Positions 51,676 through 61,644 of a DNA stretch of 64,000 nucleotides are shown here, piece by piece. The stretch is taken from IMG/VR virus record IMGVR_UViG_3300035687_000002, positions 82,725-146,724 of that record; one strand, 5' to 3'. This DNA is from a virus. The translations under genes were made by a program, and so were the position numbers. The notes under the pieces are model-generated. The model ran no database searches, was not told the origin of the DNA, and worked only from the letters and a program-made list of their open reading frames with translations. Numbering within the stretch: position 1 is the stretch's first letter; each line of letters opens with the position of its first letter.

Positions 51676-53385
51676 TTATAGGGCTGCTATTCCTGTTCTT
51701 GGGTTCTTCGGAACCAGTTTCAGTAGCTTAGTTGGGTCTTTCACAATCGCTGTGTCAGCCTTACTAATAAACTTAACCTGATAACCTGTCAACTCATCTG
51801 AAGCCTGAGACACGGTAATGTTCTGACCATTGATGTTTGTAGAAGACCTTAATAATGGGTGAGTGTTATCACCAGCCTCAACAATCATTCTCATCTTAGT
51901 ACCATTCTTACGGATGATAGCTATGTTGTCTCTTGATGTGTTGTAATCTTCAATCAACATTGTGTATGAAGATAGACGGTAACCACCTGCAAGAATTGGG
52001 TTAACAAACTCATCAGCCTTCACTGGGTCAAAGCCGGGTTCCCAATCCACCTTGATGTAACCAATGTTTGGTATCTGGAAGGATGTGAAACGTGATGCAT
52101 TGTACTGCAGGTTTGCAGCATTTGGACCACTAATGAAGTTGAACTGTTCGTTGTTTAACTGTGCAGGAATCTGGAATCCACTCTTCATAAATGCCTTGTA
52201 GATTAATTCCTGACCACCACGACCTGTCTTGATGATGTACACATTGTCAGAGATAGACTCTCTTAAAGGTACTTTACCAAATTCAAAGTCCTTGATAGCA
52301 TCGGTTAATGTGTCAAGAGAGAAGGTGTCAAGCGAATAAGTATGCTTGAAACCTGCCATATCAAGCTGGAACCATACACCGGGAACAAGTCTCTGAGTAT
52401 CATATCCATCTCTTAAGATATCAATCTGGTCAGACCAAATCATGATATCGTTATTCTGCTTCTGCATCATATTGATAGCAACACTATCTAATAAGTTTAC
52501 CATTGCAGCTTCACCATTACCCTTAATTTTTTCTTCCTGTAATCTCTGGAAGTATAACTTGTAATGTTCTGGATTACGTAGGTCAATTACCTTGTTGTCA
52601 GCAATACCACGAACTTGATAGAACTGTAATACAGTCTGCTCCATCATGGAAATCTGCTTAGCATCAAATCTTGTGCTGGTATTAAGATACTCACAAGCAC
52701 CTGATGTTACACGATAAGACTGCTGTAGCATCATGTTTGATAAGTAGTTCTTGTACTTAGCAAGAGAAGGCACACCACTGATAGACCATACAGATTTGTG
52801 AGACGAGAAATCAAGACCTCTCATATCAGCTAATTTGATAATCTGACGTTGTGGCTGGAACTCAGCTTTAGTTACAAACTTAACATGTGCGTTTGTATTC
52901 AGTACTGCCCACACCTTATAGTGCTCACCCATCTGCTCGATAGGACGGTCAACTACAGTGAAAGAGATACGTGAAGTCAAGTCAAACTTGAAGATAGAGC
53001 CCGGACCAAGGTCACGTCTGCTAACTACAAATGGAATTTCTTCACCATCCATACCCTGCTTGTCCTTGTCAAGACCACCCGAAACTAAACGAGTAGTAGA
53101 ATCAGCAGCAGACGGAAGCTCAAATGTGTAATAGTCTGCATCAGTATAGATAACTTGAGCGTTGTCTATAGCTAATGTTAATAATGGGGAGTCAGTCCTT
53201 TGTCTTAAAGCCCACAAATCTAATACGCCAAAATCGAGTGGCTGTTGTGGTGCAAGAGCTGTTACATAAGGAATGTCTACATGGTTTTTTAAACCAAGTG
53301 AACGTGCTTGACCGATAAAAATACCGGGGTGACCTATTGTACCTAAGCCCGTTCTTGTGTCTGTTCCGGGAATGAATTCTGGCAT
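51676..53385 (-). CDS. Major capsid protein (569 aa)
   Basis: Position after portal and scaffold-like genes, size and style fit the HK97-fold major capsid proteins of crAss-like phages (about 500 residues). Visible features: N-terminal PEFIPGTDTRTGLGTIGHPG, a long central helix region (QISMMEQTVLQFYQVRG), and LAGGYRLSSYTMLI near the C-terminus. No protease cleavage site can be named with certainty. It starts with a TATAT-rich leader and no Shine-Dalgarno, as usual for Bacteroidales phages. Confidence 0.8.
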   Translation of the reverse strand: MPEFIPGTDTRTGLGTIGHPGIFIGQARSLGLKNHVDIPYVTALAPQQPLDFGVLDLWALRQRTDSPLLTLAIDNAQVIYTDADYYTFELPSAADSTTRLVSGGLDKDKQGMDGEEIPFVVSRRDLGPGSIFKFDLTSRISFTVVDRPIEQMGEHYKVWAVLNTNAHVKFVTKAEFQPQRQIIKLADMRGLDFSSHKSVWSISGVPSLAKYKNYLSNMMLQQSYRVTSGACEYLNTSTRFDAKQISMMEQTVLQFYQVRGIADNKVIDLRNPEHYKLYFQRLQEEKIKGNGEAAMVNLLDSVAINMMQKQNNDIMIWSDQIDILRDGYDTQRLVPGVWFQLDMAGFKHTYSLDTFSLDTLTDAIKDFEFGKVPLRESISDNVYIIKTGRGGQELIYKAFMKSGFQIPAQLNNEQFNFISGPNAANLQYNASRFTSFQIPNIGYIKVDWEPGFDPVKADEFVNPILAGGYRLSSYTMLIEDYNTSRDNIAIIRKNGTKMRMIVEAGDNTHPLLRSSTNINGQNITVSQASDELTGYQVKFISKADTAIVKDPTKLLKLVPKNPRTGIAAL

Positions 53386-53410
53386 ATATATTTGTTTTTA
53401 CTCTGGTAAA

Positions 53411-54652
53411 TTAACCTCTACCAAATGAGGGCTTTTTATTAAATTGATTACGTGTTACTGTTGGACGGTCCGTATCTTCATCAAAGTCATTTCCTGAACC
53501 CTTATGGGTCTCTCCAGCCAGTATCAGTTTCTTTGTTAATTGAGCAACAGTATCATTTCGTACTGTTGTCCCAAGGTAATTATAGAAAGCTTCCTTCTTT
53601 GCAATCAGGAATGCTAACTCTTTCAACGTCTCAAAGTCTTTCTTGTCAAACAGACTATCTATTGCTGAGTAGATTCCGTAGCCTTTGTCCTCTTCTGAGG
53701 GTTCAGCAATCAACTCATAGATTGCAAACTTCTCGTCTTTCTTCAAAACCTGCTTTCCAAAAATTGGCTTCTCTATAGCTGCTATTGCGTTATTCCTAAC
53801 TTCACTAACAGTTTTTACGTATTGTTCCTGTAACTGCTGCTGCTGTCTCATCTGCTGCTGTAGAGCTTGCTGCTCCTGCTGAATAATGATTGGCTTATAC
53901 TGCTTAGCAGTTGCAAGTAATTTATCTGTTGTTTTAAGAGCTTCAATCTGAGAAGCAATTACTTCTTCAGGGTCACCTCTCTGTTCCATCCTTGTGCGGA
54001 CAATGGCCTCAGCTCCTTCTATTTCTCCTTCATTCAAATCAGCTACAGATTGTAGCATCTTTACTCCTGAAAGGAAAGGAATCAGTTGAGTTGGGTCATC
54101 TACCATCTCTGCATATTGACTAATCGCCTTCCATGCTGGAGATTTTGAATCGAACCATTTCTTCTCAAGGTCCTTCTTGGCTTCATTAACACGATAATCA
54201 ATCTGTAATTCCAGAACCTCATCGTATTCTTCAGCCGTCTTAGGGATGAAATTTACTTTATTTCCCTTGTCATCCACCTCTTGTATTGCTACGAACTTAC
54301 CATTTTTGATACGTTCTTCGTAATATGCAGGTAAATCTGACAGGGCAGTTGTCTTTGTTTTAACTTCAGGTGGTCCTTTTCCTGCTCCTAGAATGTCAGC
54401 ATCTGGTGGAATTGTTGTTTCTCCTGTTGCTGATTCTGTAGTTTCTTCTGTTGTTGATGGTGCCAATGTGGTATCATCTGTCGTAGAAGGAGCTAATGTT
54501 GTATCATCCGTCGTGCTACTTGCGAAGATATCTACAGGTTGGTCCTGTGAACCTCCGAAATTTACTTTCCCTCCTAAGGGATTATTGTTACCGATTCCGG
54601 GGAAAAGGTCAATCAACGCATCATGGTTGACGTTCTGTACTTCTGTGTCCAT
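53411..54652 (-). CDS. Scaffold-like / capsid assembly protein (413 aa)
   Basis: Lies between portal and capsid genes, the usual place of the scaffold. N-terminal 90 residues are low complexity and include two perfect DDTTLAPSTT repeats (49-58, 59-68). Residues 150-330 are charged and Gln-rich helices with a coiled coil (QQEQQALQQQMRQQQQLQEQ). The C-terminus is basic (KKPSFGRG). All fit a scaffold that is lost from the mature head. It starts after the AAAACCAACAAG motif. Confidence 0.65.
   Translation of the reverse strand: MDTEVQNVNHDALIDLFPGIGNNNPLGGKVNFGGSQDQPVDIFASSTTDDTTLAPSTTDDTTLAPSTTEETTESATGETTIPPDADILGAGKGPPEVKTKTTALSDLPAYYEERIKNGKFVAIQEVDDKGNKVNFIPKTAEEYDEVLELQIDYRVNEAKKDLEKKWFDSKSPAWKAISQYAEMVDDPTQLIPFLSGVKMLQSVADLNEGEIEGAEAIVRTRMEQRGDPEEVIASQIEALKTTDKLLATAKQYKPIIIQQEQQALQQQMRQQQQLQEQYVKTVSEVRNNAIAAIEKPIFGKQVLKKDEKFAIYELIAEPSEEDKGYGIYSAIDSLFDKKDFETLKELAFLIAKKEAFYNYLGTTVRNDTVAQLTKKLILAGETHKGSGNDFDEDTDRPTVTRNQFNKKPSFGRG
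54449..54508 (-). repeat. Two 30-bp tandem repeats encoding DDTTLAPSTT
   Basis: Two adjacent 30-base units with several silent differences, in frame within the scaffold-like gene; a third, diverged Thr-rich unit follows. Confidence 0.8.
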
Positions 54653-54679
54653 CTTGTTGGTTTTTAGTGTTCTATAAAT

Positions 54680-54711
54680 TGATAATAAATCTTTTAAGTT
54701 AATTTTCCAAA
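54680..54711 (-). promoter_or_regulatory. Possible promoter before the scaffold and capsid genes
   Basis: Minus-strand TTTGG at 54707-54711, 19-base spacer, TATTATCA at 54680-54687; the -7 box is weak. It lies in the 104-base gap after the portal gene and would add transcription of the scaffold and capsid genes. Confidence 0.4.
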
Positions 54712-54756
54712 TAAATGTGAATATAGCTAATTAGAATTTGACAATATTACTAATTT

Positions 54757-57537
54757 TTATTTCTTCTTAGCCGCCTTCTTCTTTAATTCAGCTGCTGTCT
54801 TATTTTCTCTTGCTACAGTGATTGAAGCATCTGCCTGAATCTTTGCCTTTTTGAGGTCAATTTGATTCTTCTCTCTCTGTACTAAGTTCTTATCCATGTC
54901 AGCTTGACGCTTCTGTTGAAGTGCATCATGATTATGCTGAGTGGCATTATGTAATTCCTGCTGACGGAAGTAGTTATCCAGCTGACCTTGAACTTCTGGA
55001 AAGTCTTCTGCAACTGTATTTTCTTTTCCTCCTAAGGCTCTTAATGCTGCCTGTGCTTCTTCAGACTCTCTATCAAGAGCATTTTCTTTAGATTTGAATG
55101 CATGTTCAGCATCAATCTTAGCCTGTTCAGCATCCTGCTGCTGTTTAGCCAATGCCATCTCATGTTCTCTTGTAGTTTCTTCTCTCTCTGCAGCTTCAAC
55201 TTCACCCTGACGGATTAAATCCATTAGCTTAGGAACTGACTGTTCAACTAAAGCCTGAACTTGAGCTGAAGGCTTGATTTCCAATGTGTTATTATTCTTA
55301 AGGAAGTCTGCAATAGTTTGAAGTGCTGCTCTCACATTAGCTCTACTTGTTAAGAAGATGTTATAGTGAGGCAATAGATTATCCATACCTTCGATTGTAA
55401 CGAAAGCTGTTTCATCTTTACTGTTCATGTATGTCGCTCTAGAGGCATCTTGAAATGTGGTGTAGAACTGGGCAGCATCCAACATACGTTGTCTAACCCT
55501 CTGCATCAGGTTTGAGTGCTGTTCAAAGTATTTCTCAGTCTGAGCTTCTGAGTAAGCAATAGCTTGATTTATACCAGTTGCCGTCTCAGATGCTTTATTC
55601 TGTCCAAGACGATTACGAGTAATACCTATCAATTCACCAGCTTCCCACTTAATCTGCATGCCGAGATTGAAATATAACGAGGCTTCGTTAATAGTAGATA
55701 AATTCATAACCTCTGGCATGTGTGGCTGTCCGGCTCCCTCCATTGCATCTCTCGATACGGAATACTTAAATAGGTCAGATTCACGAAGTGATTCTTCAAA
55801 AGCTTCATCTTGGTCAATCTGACCACTTGTAGAAAGATTACCATTGTTTATGATTCTTCTATCAACTGCAATCTTATTACCATAATCCTTCAGGAATTTC
55901 TTTGGAACCTGATTCATACAAATATTATATAATATCTGTAGAGGTTTAATTCTGTCCATAAATGCATGAGTATCTGTATTAACCCACGAATATTCACATC
56001 CTTCAACAGGAGGTAAACTATCAAATGGATTAGTTCTACCCTTGAATTGGAACTTAACAGGACCACCATCTATGTATATAGATTCTAATGTATTGGCATT
56101 ATTTAACCAGAATGTATGTTTTTGGTTTGGAGATATCTTCATAACATGTCTCCATTCCGGAACCCATGTCCAATCAATATGCTCTCCATAAAGAAGATTG
56201 TCTTTGGTTTCTTCCTTAACCACAGACTTGTCATACTGAGGCTCAATTGTAACTTTGTAGTTCTCATCAACCCAGTCTGGCTGTTCAACGGAACCATCCC
56301 TGTTAATCTTAGTTAACCATCCAATCCTTTTGAGAGAACGCCAATAAAGTCTCATTACACGGAACATCTGTGGATGACCAGTTACCCTTCTTCCCCAAAC
56401 GGGGTTAAGGATATCAACCTCTTGATTATGGTCAAAGTTTGGAGAACGCATATAACTATAAGCCAATTCCTTACCAAGCATAGCATCATTCATCTTAGGG
56501 TCAAGAGAAGTTGCTTCCAGCCAAGGCTTAGATAAATCATAATATGAACCTTGATGAGATTTTAGATAATCCGGAACTATAATATTAGAAGTTTTTACGT
56601 AGATATCTTTTAACTTAAGAATATCCTCTTCTTTCATCTTCCTTCCATACTTATTTACAATATCCCCAGCAGACATGAAGTCGAACCACAGGAAGTAATC
56701 ACCATCGGAAACGTACTTAATATTAGGACCCTTGTGGTAATCACACCACTTAGGATTCAATAGTTCAAGTTTGAAATCATCATCCATCAGGTCAATGTGC
56801 CAGAATTCTCTGTCACAAATTAATCCACTCTCGAAACCATCAGGTTCTATCTCAGCCAGATTATATCTCTTATCCTGTATCTCAAGGACCTTTTGAGCCC
56901 ACTTAACACCAGTTGTACGGAAGTTACGGGAAATCATTTCCACATTCTTCATCTGCTGCATGAACTGTTCCATTTGTTGCTGGTACTGTTCAGGGTCAAC
57001 TTCTTCGGTCAATCCCATTTCAGCAAGTGCTTGTTGCTTTTCAATAGCTGCTTGCTGTAATACAATCTCTTCAAAGTTGGAGCGTTTGTCTTCAAATGAC
57101 TCGGCCACTGAAGTAGGGTCAATTGCATCAATACTCCATTTGTTGTCTCTCTTGATGAATTCACCACGGAGTACGTCTATGAAGTTTGGAGCAAGTGGAT
57201 AAAACTGTTGTAATGGAGAACGTGATTCTGGTGGAACAATCCAGCCTACAGCCTGATAATAATCATTCTCAGTAGGATTGTCAATGTAATCAGATGGGTT
57301 TAATTTACCATATCTCATCCAATAGTTCCTTTGTATCTTCGGAGCTTTTAACTCTACATTTCTCCAGCCAGCTACTTCATAGTAGTCAGCTACTGCCTGA
57401 ATCCAGTCAATTGTTTTTTCCTCCAGAGTGAGCATCTGGAACGGGAGAATATCGTCGATTGCACCACCTAACAGTTTGTTTCTATCAAGTTTGAATCCTT
57501 TGTAGAGGTCTGAGCCCCATATTAATGTCTTTGCCAT
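54757..57537 (-). CDS. Portal protein (926 aa)
   Basis: Directly follows the terminase gene (2-base gap) and precedes scaffold and capsid genes, as in crAss-like phages. The core (about 100-700) is mixed alpha/beta with many Trp and Tyr and a helix-rich wing. The long C-terminal part (about 790-926) is an Ala/Gln/Glu/Lys-rich coiled coil, a possible barrel or DNA-contact extension. Portals form the 12-subunit DNA channel at one capsid vertex. The call rests on order, size and style. Confidence 0.8.
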   Translation of the reverse strand: MAKTLIWGSDLYKGFKLDRNKLLGGAIDDILPFQMLTLEEKTIDWIQAVADYYEVAGWRNVELKAPKIQRNYWMRYGKLNPSDYIDNPTENDYYQAVGWIVPPESRSPLQQFYPLAPNFIDVLRGEFIKRDNKWSIDAIDPTSVAESFEDKRSNFEEIVLQQAAIEKQQALAEMGLTEEVDPEQYQQQMEQFMQQMKNVEMISRNFRTTGVKWAQKVLEIQDKRYNLAEIEPDGFESGLICDREFWHIDLMDDDFKLELLNPKWCDYHKGPNIKYVSDGDYFLWFDFMSAGDIVNKYGRKMKEEDILKLKDIYVKTSNIIVPDYLKSHQGSYYDLSKPWLEATSLDPKMNDAMLGKELAYSYMRSPNFDHNQEVDILNPVWGRRVTGHPQMFRVMRLYWRSLKRIGWLTKINRDGSVEQPDWVDENYKVTIEPQYDKSVVKEETKDNLLYGEHIDWTWVPEWRHVMKISPNQKHTFWLNNANTLESIYIDGGPVKFQFKGRTNPFDSLPPVEGCEYSWVNTDTHAFMDRIKPLQILYNICMNQVPKKFLKDYGNKIAVDRRIINNGNLSTSGQIDQDEAFEESLRESDLFKYSVSRDAMEGAGQPHMPEVMNLSTINEASLYFNLGMQIKWEAGELIGITRNRLGQNKASETATGINQAIAYSEAQTEKYFEQHSNLMQRVRQRMLDAAQFYTTFQDASRATYMNSKDETAFVTIEGMDNLLPHYNIFLTSRANVRAALQTIADFLKNNNTLEIKPSAQVQALVEQSVPKLMDLIRQGEVEAAEREETTREHEMALAKQQQDAEQAKIDAEHAFKSKENALDRESEEAQAALRALGGKENTVAEDFPEVQGQLDNYFRQQELHNATQHNHDALQQKRQADMDKNLVQREKNQIDLKKAKIQADASITVARENKTAAELKKKAAKKK

Positions 57538-57539
57538 AG

Positions 57540-59816
57540 TTATATCATTGAGTGGGGTTTACGGGGTTTACCCATTGTTTTGTATAATGTTCCCCCCAGC
57601 ATGTCGGTTCTCCTTGGTGGCCTATATTCTGGCCTTTTTTCTTCAACTATCTCTGATTTTCTTTTTATGTAACGATTCTGTTGATATATCTTACAGATAA
57701 ACAAAGCTCCCATAAAGGATACCAGTCTATCATAGTTACCTACAATCTTTCCTTTCACCTCCACATACCTTATAAATTCCTCAAGTAGCCAATAATCATC
57801 AATCCTATCAATACCTGTGAATAACTTTATTATCTTTTCGTTACCATCCTTACCCTCAAAAGAGGTTCTGTTATATTCTGTGTGGAAATACTCTTTGGTA
57901 TAAGCCTTGAAATATTTCCATATCTCTGTGTTGTCACCCTTGTGAAAACCGAACTTAGAGTTATTTGCTCCATTTCCACTCTTCACATTCAAATCCTTGA
58001 ATAATGGAACGTCTTGTTCCTTAGCCAAATACTTTTCAGCCTTACCTATTTCTCTCATGTAATTGATAAAGTTTGGCTTATTACGCTCAGCATAGGTAAA
58101 AGCATTGTATAACTTTAAACCAAGCCATATCTGCTCGTTTGTCTTTCTGGCTGTGTCAAACCTTCCCCTATAGGTTGCAACGAGTTTATCGCCTTCTATA
58201 CGCTTTGATATCTTTCCATTTGTATCTCTATAAGTAACCTCTACTGAAGTTTTGAATATATCCACTGAAGCAATAGATGCAGATGTGTCTGTCTGGTCCA
58301 CCTCAATGGCATCGACACAGGCAAAATATGTAAAGAATTCAGCATCCTCATCAGGTGGTTCATATATAGTCCAAACTCCTCTTTTGTCTTCCCACTCAGG
58401 ATTGATTGGATATCTGTGCTCTTCCGGAAGTCTGAAATCAGAAAGTATAATCTTTCCATCCACCCCTTCAGCAAAGAGACCTTTCTTTGGTTTGAACTCC
58501 CAAGCATTGGTTTCTTCTTTGAGCTTGATACGTTCCTGTTGCTTTTTCAATAGTTCCACGGGGAACTCTGACATTTTTCTCTGAGCAAATGCTTGTTCAG
58601 GAGAAATACACTTCTGAGATAACTGTAATTGCTTAAGGTCAGCTCTTTTGGAAGAATTTTTAATCTTCTCTTCGACTCTGGCTATCCACTCTAACGACAA
58701 TTTGACATTGGAGTTACCATTCTTATCCATGAAAGGTTGACCTGTTAAATCATCCACACCATCCATATTGTATGCTTCAGAGATAAATATGCAACATCTT
58801 TCTCTTTCAGGATTCTTATCCCATATATTCTTGACACTCAGGAAGTTATAATCCTCCGGAGTATAGAAAATTGCTTTAATACCAGCAGCATCATCCAGTT
58901 CACCCACTGAACCACAGGCAATAATAATACCTGTTGTCAGAGAACCCCTTTCGAGTGCAGGTCGAGTAGCTTCGATTGTATCAAGTAATGTTGGAGATAC
59001 CCCCGGCTCTTCATAATTGAAGAAAGTCTGAGCACCACCCACATCATTAAATGGTGTTTGTTTAAAGGTTACACCTTTTAATTTTGCATGATTTCCATAA
59101 GTATTGTTATCCTGACCCATAGTAACCTCATGCCACTCAAGAGTTTTAGGGATAACAGGTCCTCTTTTCCAATCTGTCTTTGTATTTATGTGCTTACGAT
59201 ACCCTTCAAGGAATCTCCAACTCTTCTTAACTAAGTTTTCATCAAAGGCACCAATAGTATTTACGGACCTTTCGAACCAACAGTATGACCAATAAAGAAT
59301 TGCCATGTGCTTGTAGGAATAACCCTTCTGCCTTCCTTTTACACCACCTATATGCCTTCCTTTTAATATGGCAAGCATACAATAATGCATGTACCACAAG
59401 TCACCATCCCACACGTCCGGGAGTCTTGTTACCTTTTTAACAGCATCATAGATAGGACAGAAGTTAAGATACCAGTAATAGAATGGAGGAATGTAGAATT
59501 CATCTACAATAACTCCGTTTAATACCTTGTCTTTCTCATTCTGAAAGTATCTTTTTCTGTGATGTGTACCTTTAAGAGCTTTTGTATAAACTCCACCCTC
59601 AAAGTTTGGTCTACCAGATTTCTCATCTTCTACAGTGTACTTTAAACCTTCTATCTGAAAGCTCTGTACATCATGCAAATTATAATGCTCTGGAGATTCC
59701 TTAAACTGACTCTCTACATAATTAGTAAATTCATCAGGTGTTTCAAAGATTCTAGTTCCCCATTGTTGGTTCTCCGAGGTATACGTCTGTATTTTAAGTG
59801 GAAATTTCCAAAACAT
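57540..59816 (-). CDS. Terminase large subunit (758 aa)
   Basis: DNA-packaging motor with ATPase and nuclease parts. GVKGRQKGYSYK (158-169) is the Walker A-like motif, TFFNYEEPG (264-272) fits Walker B with the catalytic Glu, and ITGI-like strand TTGIIIACGS follows as the coupling motif. The C-terminal nuclease domain starts with the strand FACVDAIEVDQ (Asp502), the first metal-binding Asp of the RNase H fold. It uses ATP to push DNA into the head through the portal. It is followed by the portal gene after 2 bases. Confidence 0.88.
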   Translation of the reverse strand: MFWKFPLKIQTYTSENQQWGTRIFETPDEFTNYVESQFKESPEHYNLHDVQSFQIEGLKYTVEDEKSGRPNFEGGVYTKALKGTHHRKRYFQNEKDKVLNGVIVDEFYIPPFYYWYLNFCPIYDAVKKVTRLPDVWDGDLWYMHYCMLAILKGRHIGGVKGRQKGYSYKHMAILYWSYCWFERSVNTIGAFDENLVKKSWRFLEGYRKHINTKTDWKRGPVIPKTLEWHEVTMGQDNNTYGNHAKLKGVTFKQTPFNDVGGAQTFFNYEEPGVSPTLLDTIEATRPALERGSLTTGIIIACGSVGELDDAAGIKAIFYTPEDYNFLSVKNIWDKNPERERCCIFISEAYNMDGVDDLTGQPFMDKNGNSNVKLSLEWIARVEEKIKNSSKRADLKQLQLSQKCISPEQAFAQRKMSEFPVELLKKQQERIKLKEETNAWEFKPKKGLFAEGVDGKIILSDFRLPEEHRYPINPEWEDKRGVWTIYEPPDEDAEFFTYFACVDAIEVDQTDTSASIASVDIFKTSVEVTYRDTNGKISKRIEGDKLVATYRGRFDTARKTNEQIWLGLKLYNAFTYAERNKPNFINYMREIGKAEKYLAKEQDVPLFKDLNVKSGNGANNSKFGFHKGDNTEIWKYFKAYTKEYFHTEYNRTSFEGKDGNEKIIKLFTGIDRIDDYWLLEEFIRYVEVKGKIVGNYDRLVSFMGALFICKIYQQNRYIKRKSEIVEEKRPEYRPPRRTDMLGGTLYKTMGKPRKPHSMI

Positions 59817-59818
59817 AA

Positions 59819-60322
59819 TTAATATGCACCGAGTTCATTATTACCTTTCATAGCTCCTCCAATCTCATCATCGGCTATTTTTCTTAGATTGGCTGCGGAA
59901 GCTGCTACTTTTTCGAATTTATCTACTATAGAGATACGGTCTTTCATTTCTCCTCCCATTGGAGTGTCTCTGAGGTATATTCTCCATCTGTGTAATTCCT
60001 GTTCCATTTCATCTGCTGCAAGTACAGCTGCAGATTTATATAAACCCTGTAGCTTTTCAACTGCCGGAGGTATTAAAGCATCATTTTCATCGAATTCTCC
60101 AAAGGTCTCCTTCACATCAAATAAAGCAGACTCTGTTCTTTCATTCTCCGGAAGATTAATATAAGGAGAATCAGGATATGATAAATAAGCAACATAGGTC
60201 AAATACGCTTCACAATTCTCATAATCATACTTCTGGATAATTTTGTTTATCTCTGGTATGGCATAAGCCTCTGCTGTTACTTTAATCCTGCCTTCTTCAT
60301 ATTCTAATATTCTTGGTATCAT
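59819..60322 (-). CDS. Conserved protein next to terminase; small-subunit candidate (167 aa)
   Basis: Helical protein with TAEAYAIPEINKII at the N-terminus and a helical C-terminal half (KLQGLYKSAAVLAADEMEQE, VAASAANLRKIADD). The position 2 bases before the terminase large gene makes it a small terminase candidate, but no helix-turn-helix is clear. It overlaps the previous gene by 4 bases. Confidence 0.45.
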   Translation of the reverse strand: MIPRILEYEEGRIKVTAEAYAIPEINKIIQKYDYENCEAYLTYVAYLSYPDSPYINLPENERTESALFDVKETFGEFDENDALIPPAVEKLQGLYKSAAVLAADEMEQELHRWRIYLRDTPMGGEMKDRISIVDKFEKVAASAANLRKIADDEIGGAMKGNNELGAY

Positions 60323-60549
60323 AGCTTTGTTGCTGTTATCTTTACCTCAACTGTTATTTTATAGTCATCCAGATTCAGCCCTTTGTTTACAAGGTCCATT
60401 CTGATAGGTTCTTCAAGACATCTGGGAATATCTAGCATCTTAAAGATTTTCTGTTCCGGCTGATACTCAGCTTTCTTCTGTCCTACGAATATTAGTGGTG
60501 AGTTTGCTTCAAATATCATGTCATCAGGGTTTCGTTCGTAATGTTCCAT
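60319..60549 (-). CDS. Hypothetical protein (76 aa)
   Basis: Small beta-rich protein ending VEVKITATKL; no family recognised. It shares one base with the end of the PD-(D/E)XK gene and 4 bases with the next gene, so it is translated as part of the packaging operon. Confidence 0.55.
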   Translation of the reverse strand: MEHYERNPDDMIFEANSPLIFVGQKKAEYQPEQKIFKMLDIPRCLEEPIRMDLVNKGLNLDDYKITVEVKITATKL

Positions 60550-61349
60550 TACTTGGTTTTTAATGTTTCAAGCATATCCATCACTTCTTTCTTTCTGTAT
60601 GGAAGCTTTATCTTTTCAATTTTTAATACGATAGGTCTGTTGTTCTGGTCCAGCACGGGCAAATTATCATTATCAGGGTCTCTCTGGAGATGAATGTGCT
60701 CCAAGATAATATCTCCGGGTTTGAGCATTCCCCTATTGGATTTCCAAAGAAGATACATATACATCGACATCTTAATTGAGTATATGTTAGCATTACATTC
60801 CTCTAGATGAGATAGTGGATGTAACATCATAGCTGGTTCCACCCATTTAGAAGAGAAAGCTTTGAAATCAATCTTGGCATCTGTCTTGTAATCCCAGATA
60901 TTAATCTTTTTGTTCACCACAATAACCTTGTCAGCCTGACCACAAATCATATAATCCATGTCATATATCATCAATTCCCTATACTCAGTATTATTCTTCA
61001 ACTGATTAATGGGAATAGACCATTTGTTGTTTTCAATAATAGGGCAAAATTCAACATCACATTTGATGTCATAGAAGTTGGGAGTGTCGTGAGCATCCAT
61101 TTCTCTGAAGCTGTGGTAGTTCGTACCAATAGCTGCAGCTAAATCCCTCTTTCTCTCCCACTTAGCTAGGACCTCCTCAGTGGTTGTTGGTTCTCCTTGT
61201 CTTGTTTTCTTGGCTGCCACCTTCGTAGCAACGGCTTTCCAGTCCACTTTATTCTTAAAGCGTTCCGTAAAGGCTGACACAGAGATTAATTCCCTATTAT
61301 CATCCGAAATGTATTGATGGCTCTCCTCTATGAATTTTACCTTATGCAT
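60549..61349 (-). CDS. PD-(D/E)XK exonuclease-like protein (266 aa)
   Basis: RecB/Cas4-type nuclease. Visible motifs: AAIGTNYHSFRE (His79), GQADKVIV (Asp140) and IWDYKTD (Asp153, Lys155), followed by the helix YSIKMSMYMYLL that replaces the usual Q-Y motif. Such enzymes degrade or process DNA ends in recombination and repair. In this operon it may process DNA before packaging. It overlaps the DUF1573 gene by 8 bases. Confidence 0.8.
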   Translation of the reverse strand: MHKVKFIEESHQYISDDNRELISVSAFTERFKNKVDWKAVATKVAAKKTRQGEPTTTEEVLAKWERKRDLAAAIGTNYHSFREMDAHDTPNFYDIKCDVEFCPIIENNKWSIPINQLKNNTEYRELMIYDMDYMICGQADKVIVVNKKINIWDYKTDAKIDFKAFSSKWVEPAMMLHPLSHLEECNANIYSIKMSMYMYLLWKSNRGMLKPGDIILEHIHLQRDPDNDNLPVLDQNNRPIVLKIEKIKLPYRKKEVMDMLETLKTK

Positions 61350-61644
61350 ATGATTCTGCTGTAAATGACAGCTTTATTACTTTATCTTCATTCCATTGAA
61401 CTTGAACATTCTTATTTTGTATCCCAATACTTCCGGGAGTAAATGTCACATCTACTGTAGTACATTCTCCATCTGCGAGCATTGCTTTCTTAACTTCAGC
61501 TTTAGTGCAGGATGAGCACCCAACCCATAATTTTGTTATTTGTATAGGTTCACATCCTTCATTTTTAACTGTAAACTGAAACTTGTGTGGTTTTCCGAAT
61601 GGAATACTACCAAGGTTTATTGATGTAGGACTAGCTGTTAACAT
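61342..61644 (-). CDS. DUF1573-type Ig-like domain protein (100 aa)
   Basis: The whole protein is one Ig-like domain of the DUF1573/ASPM-SPD-2-Hydin style: NLGSIPFGKPHKFQFTVKN, then ITKLWVGCSSCTKAEV and VTFTPGSIG. In Bacteroidetes such domains are common in surface proteins; in phages they may decorate capsids. No signal peptide is present. It sits in the packaging operon with a 7-base overlap at its start. A capsid decoration role is a guess. Confidence 0.75.
   Translation of the reverse strand: MLTASPTSINLGSIPFGKPHKFQFTVKNEGCEPIQITKLWVGCSSCTKAEVKKAMLADGECTTVDVTFTPGSIGIQNKNVQVQWNEDKVIKLSFTAESYA

Noticed and set aside
53394-53425. TTTGG at 53421-53425 upstream of the capsid gene as a promoter
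   Set aside because: At the 19-base distance the sequence is GTAAAAAC, which does not match a -7 box; the TTTGG is part of the upstream gene's 3' end.
660-60810. Repeated TCTAGA / CTCTAGAGG words across the window
   Set aside because: Roughly the number expected for a 6-base palindrome at this base composition; they fall in Ser-Arg and Leu-Glu codon pairs.
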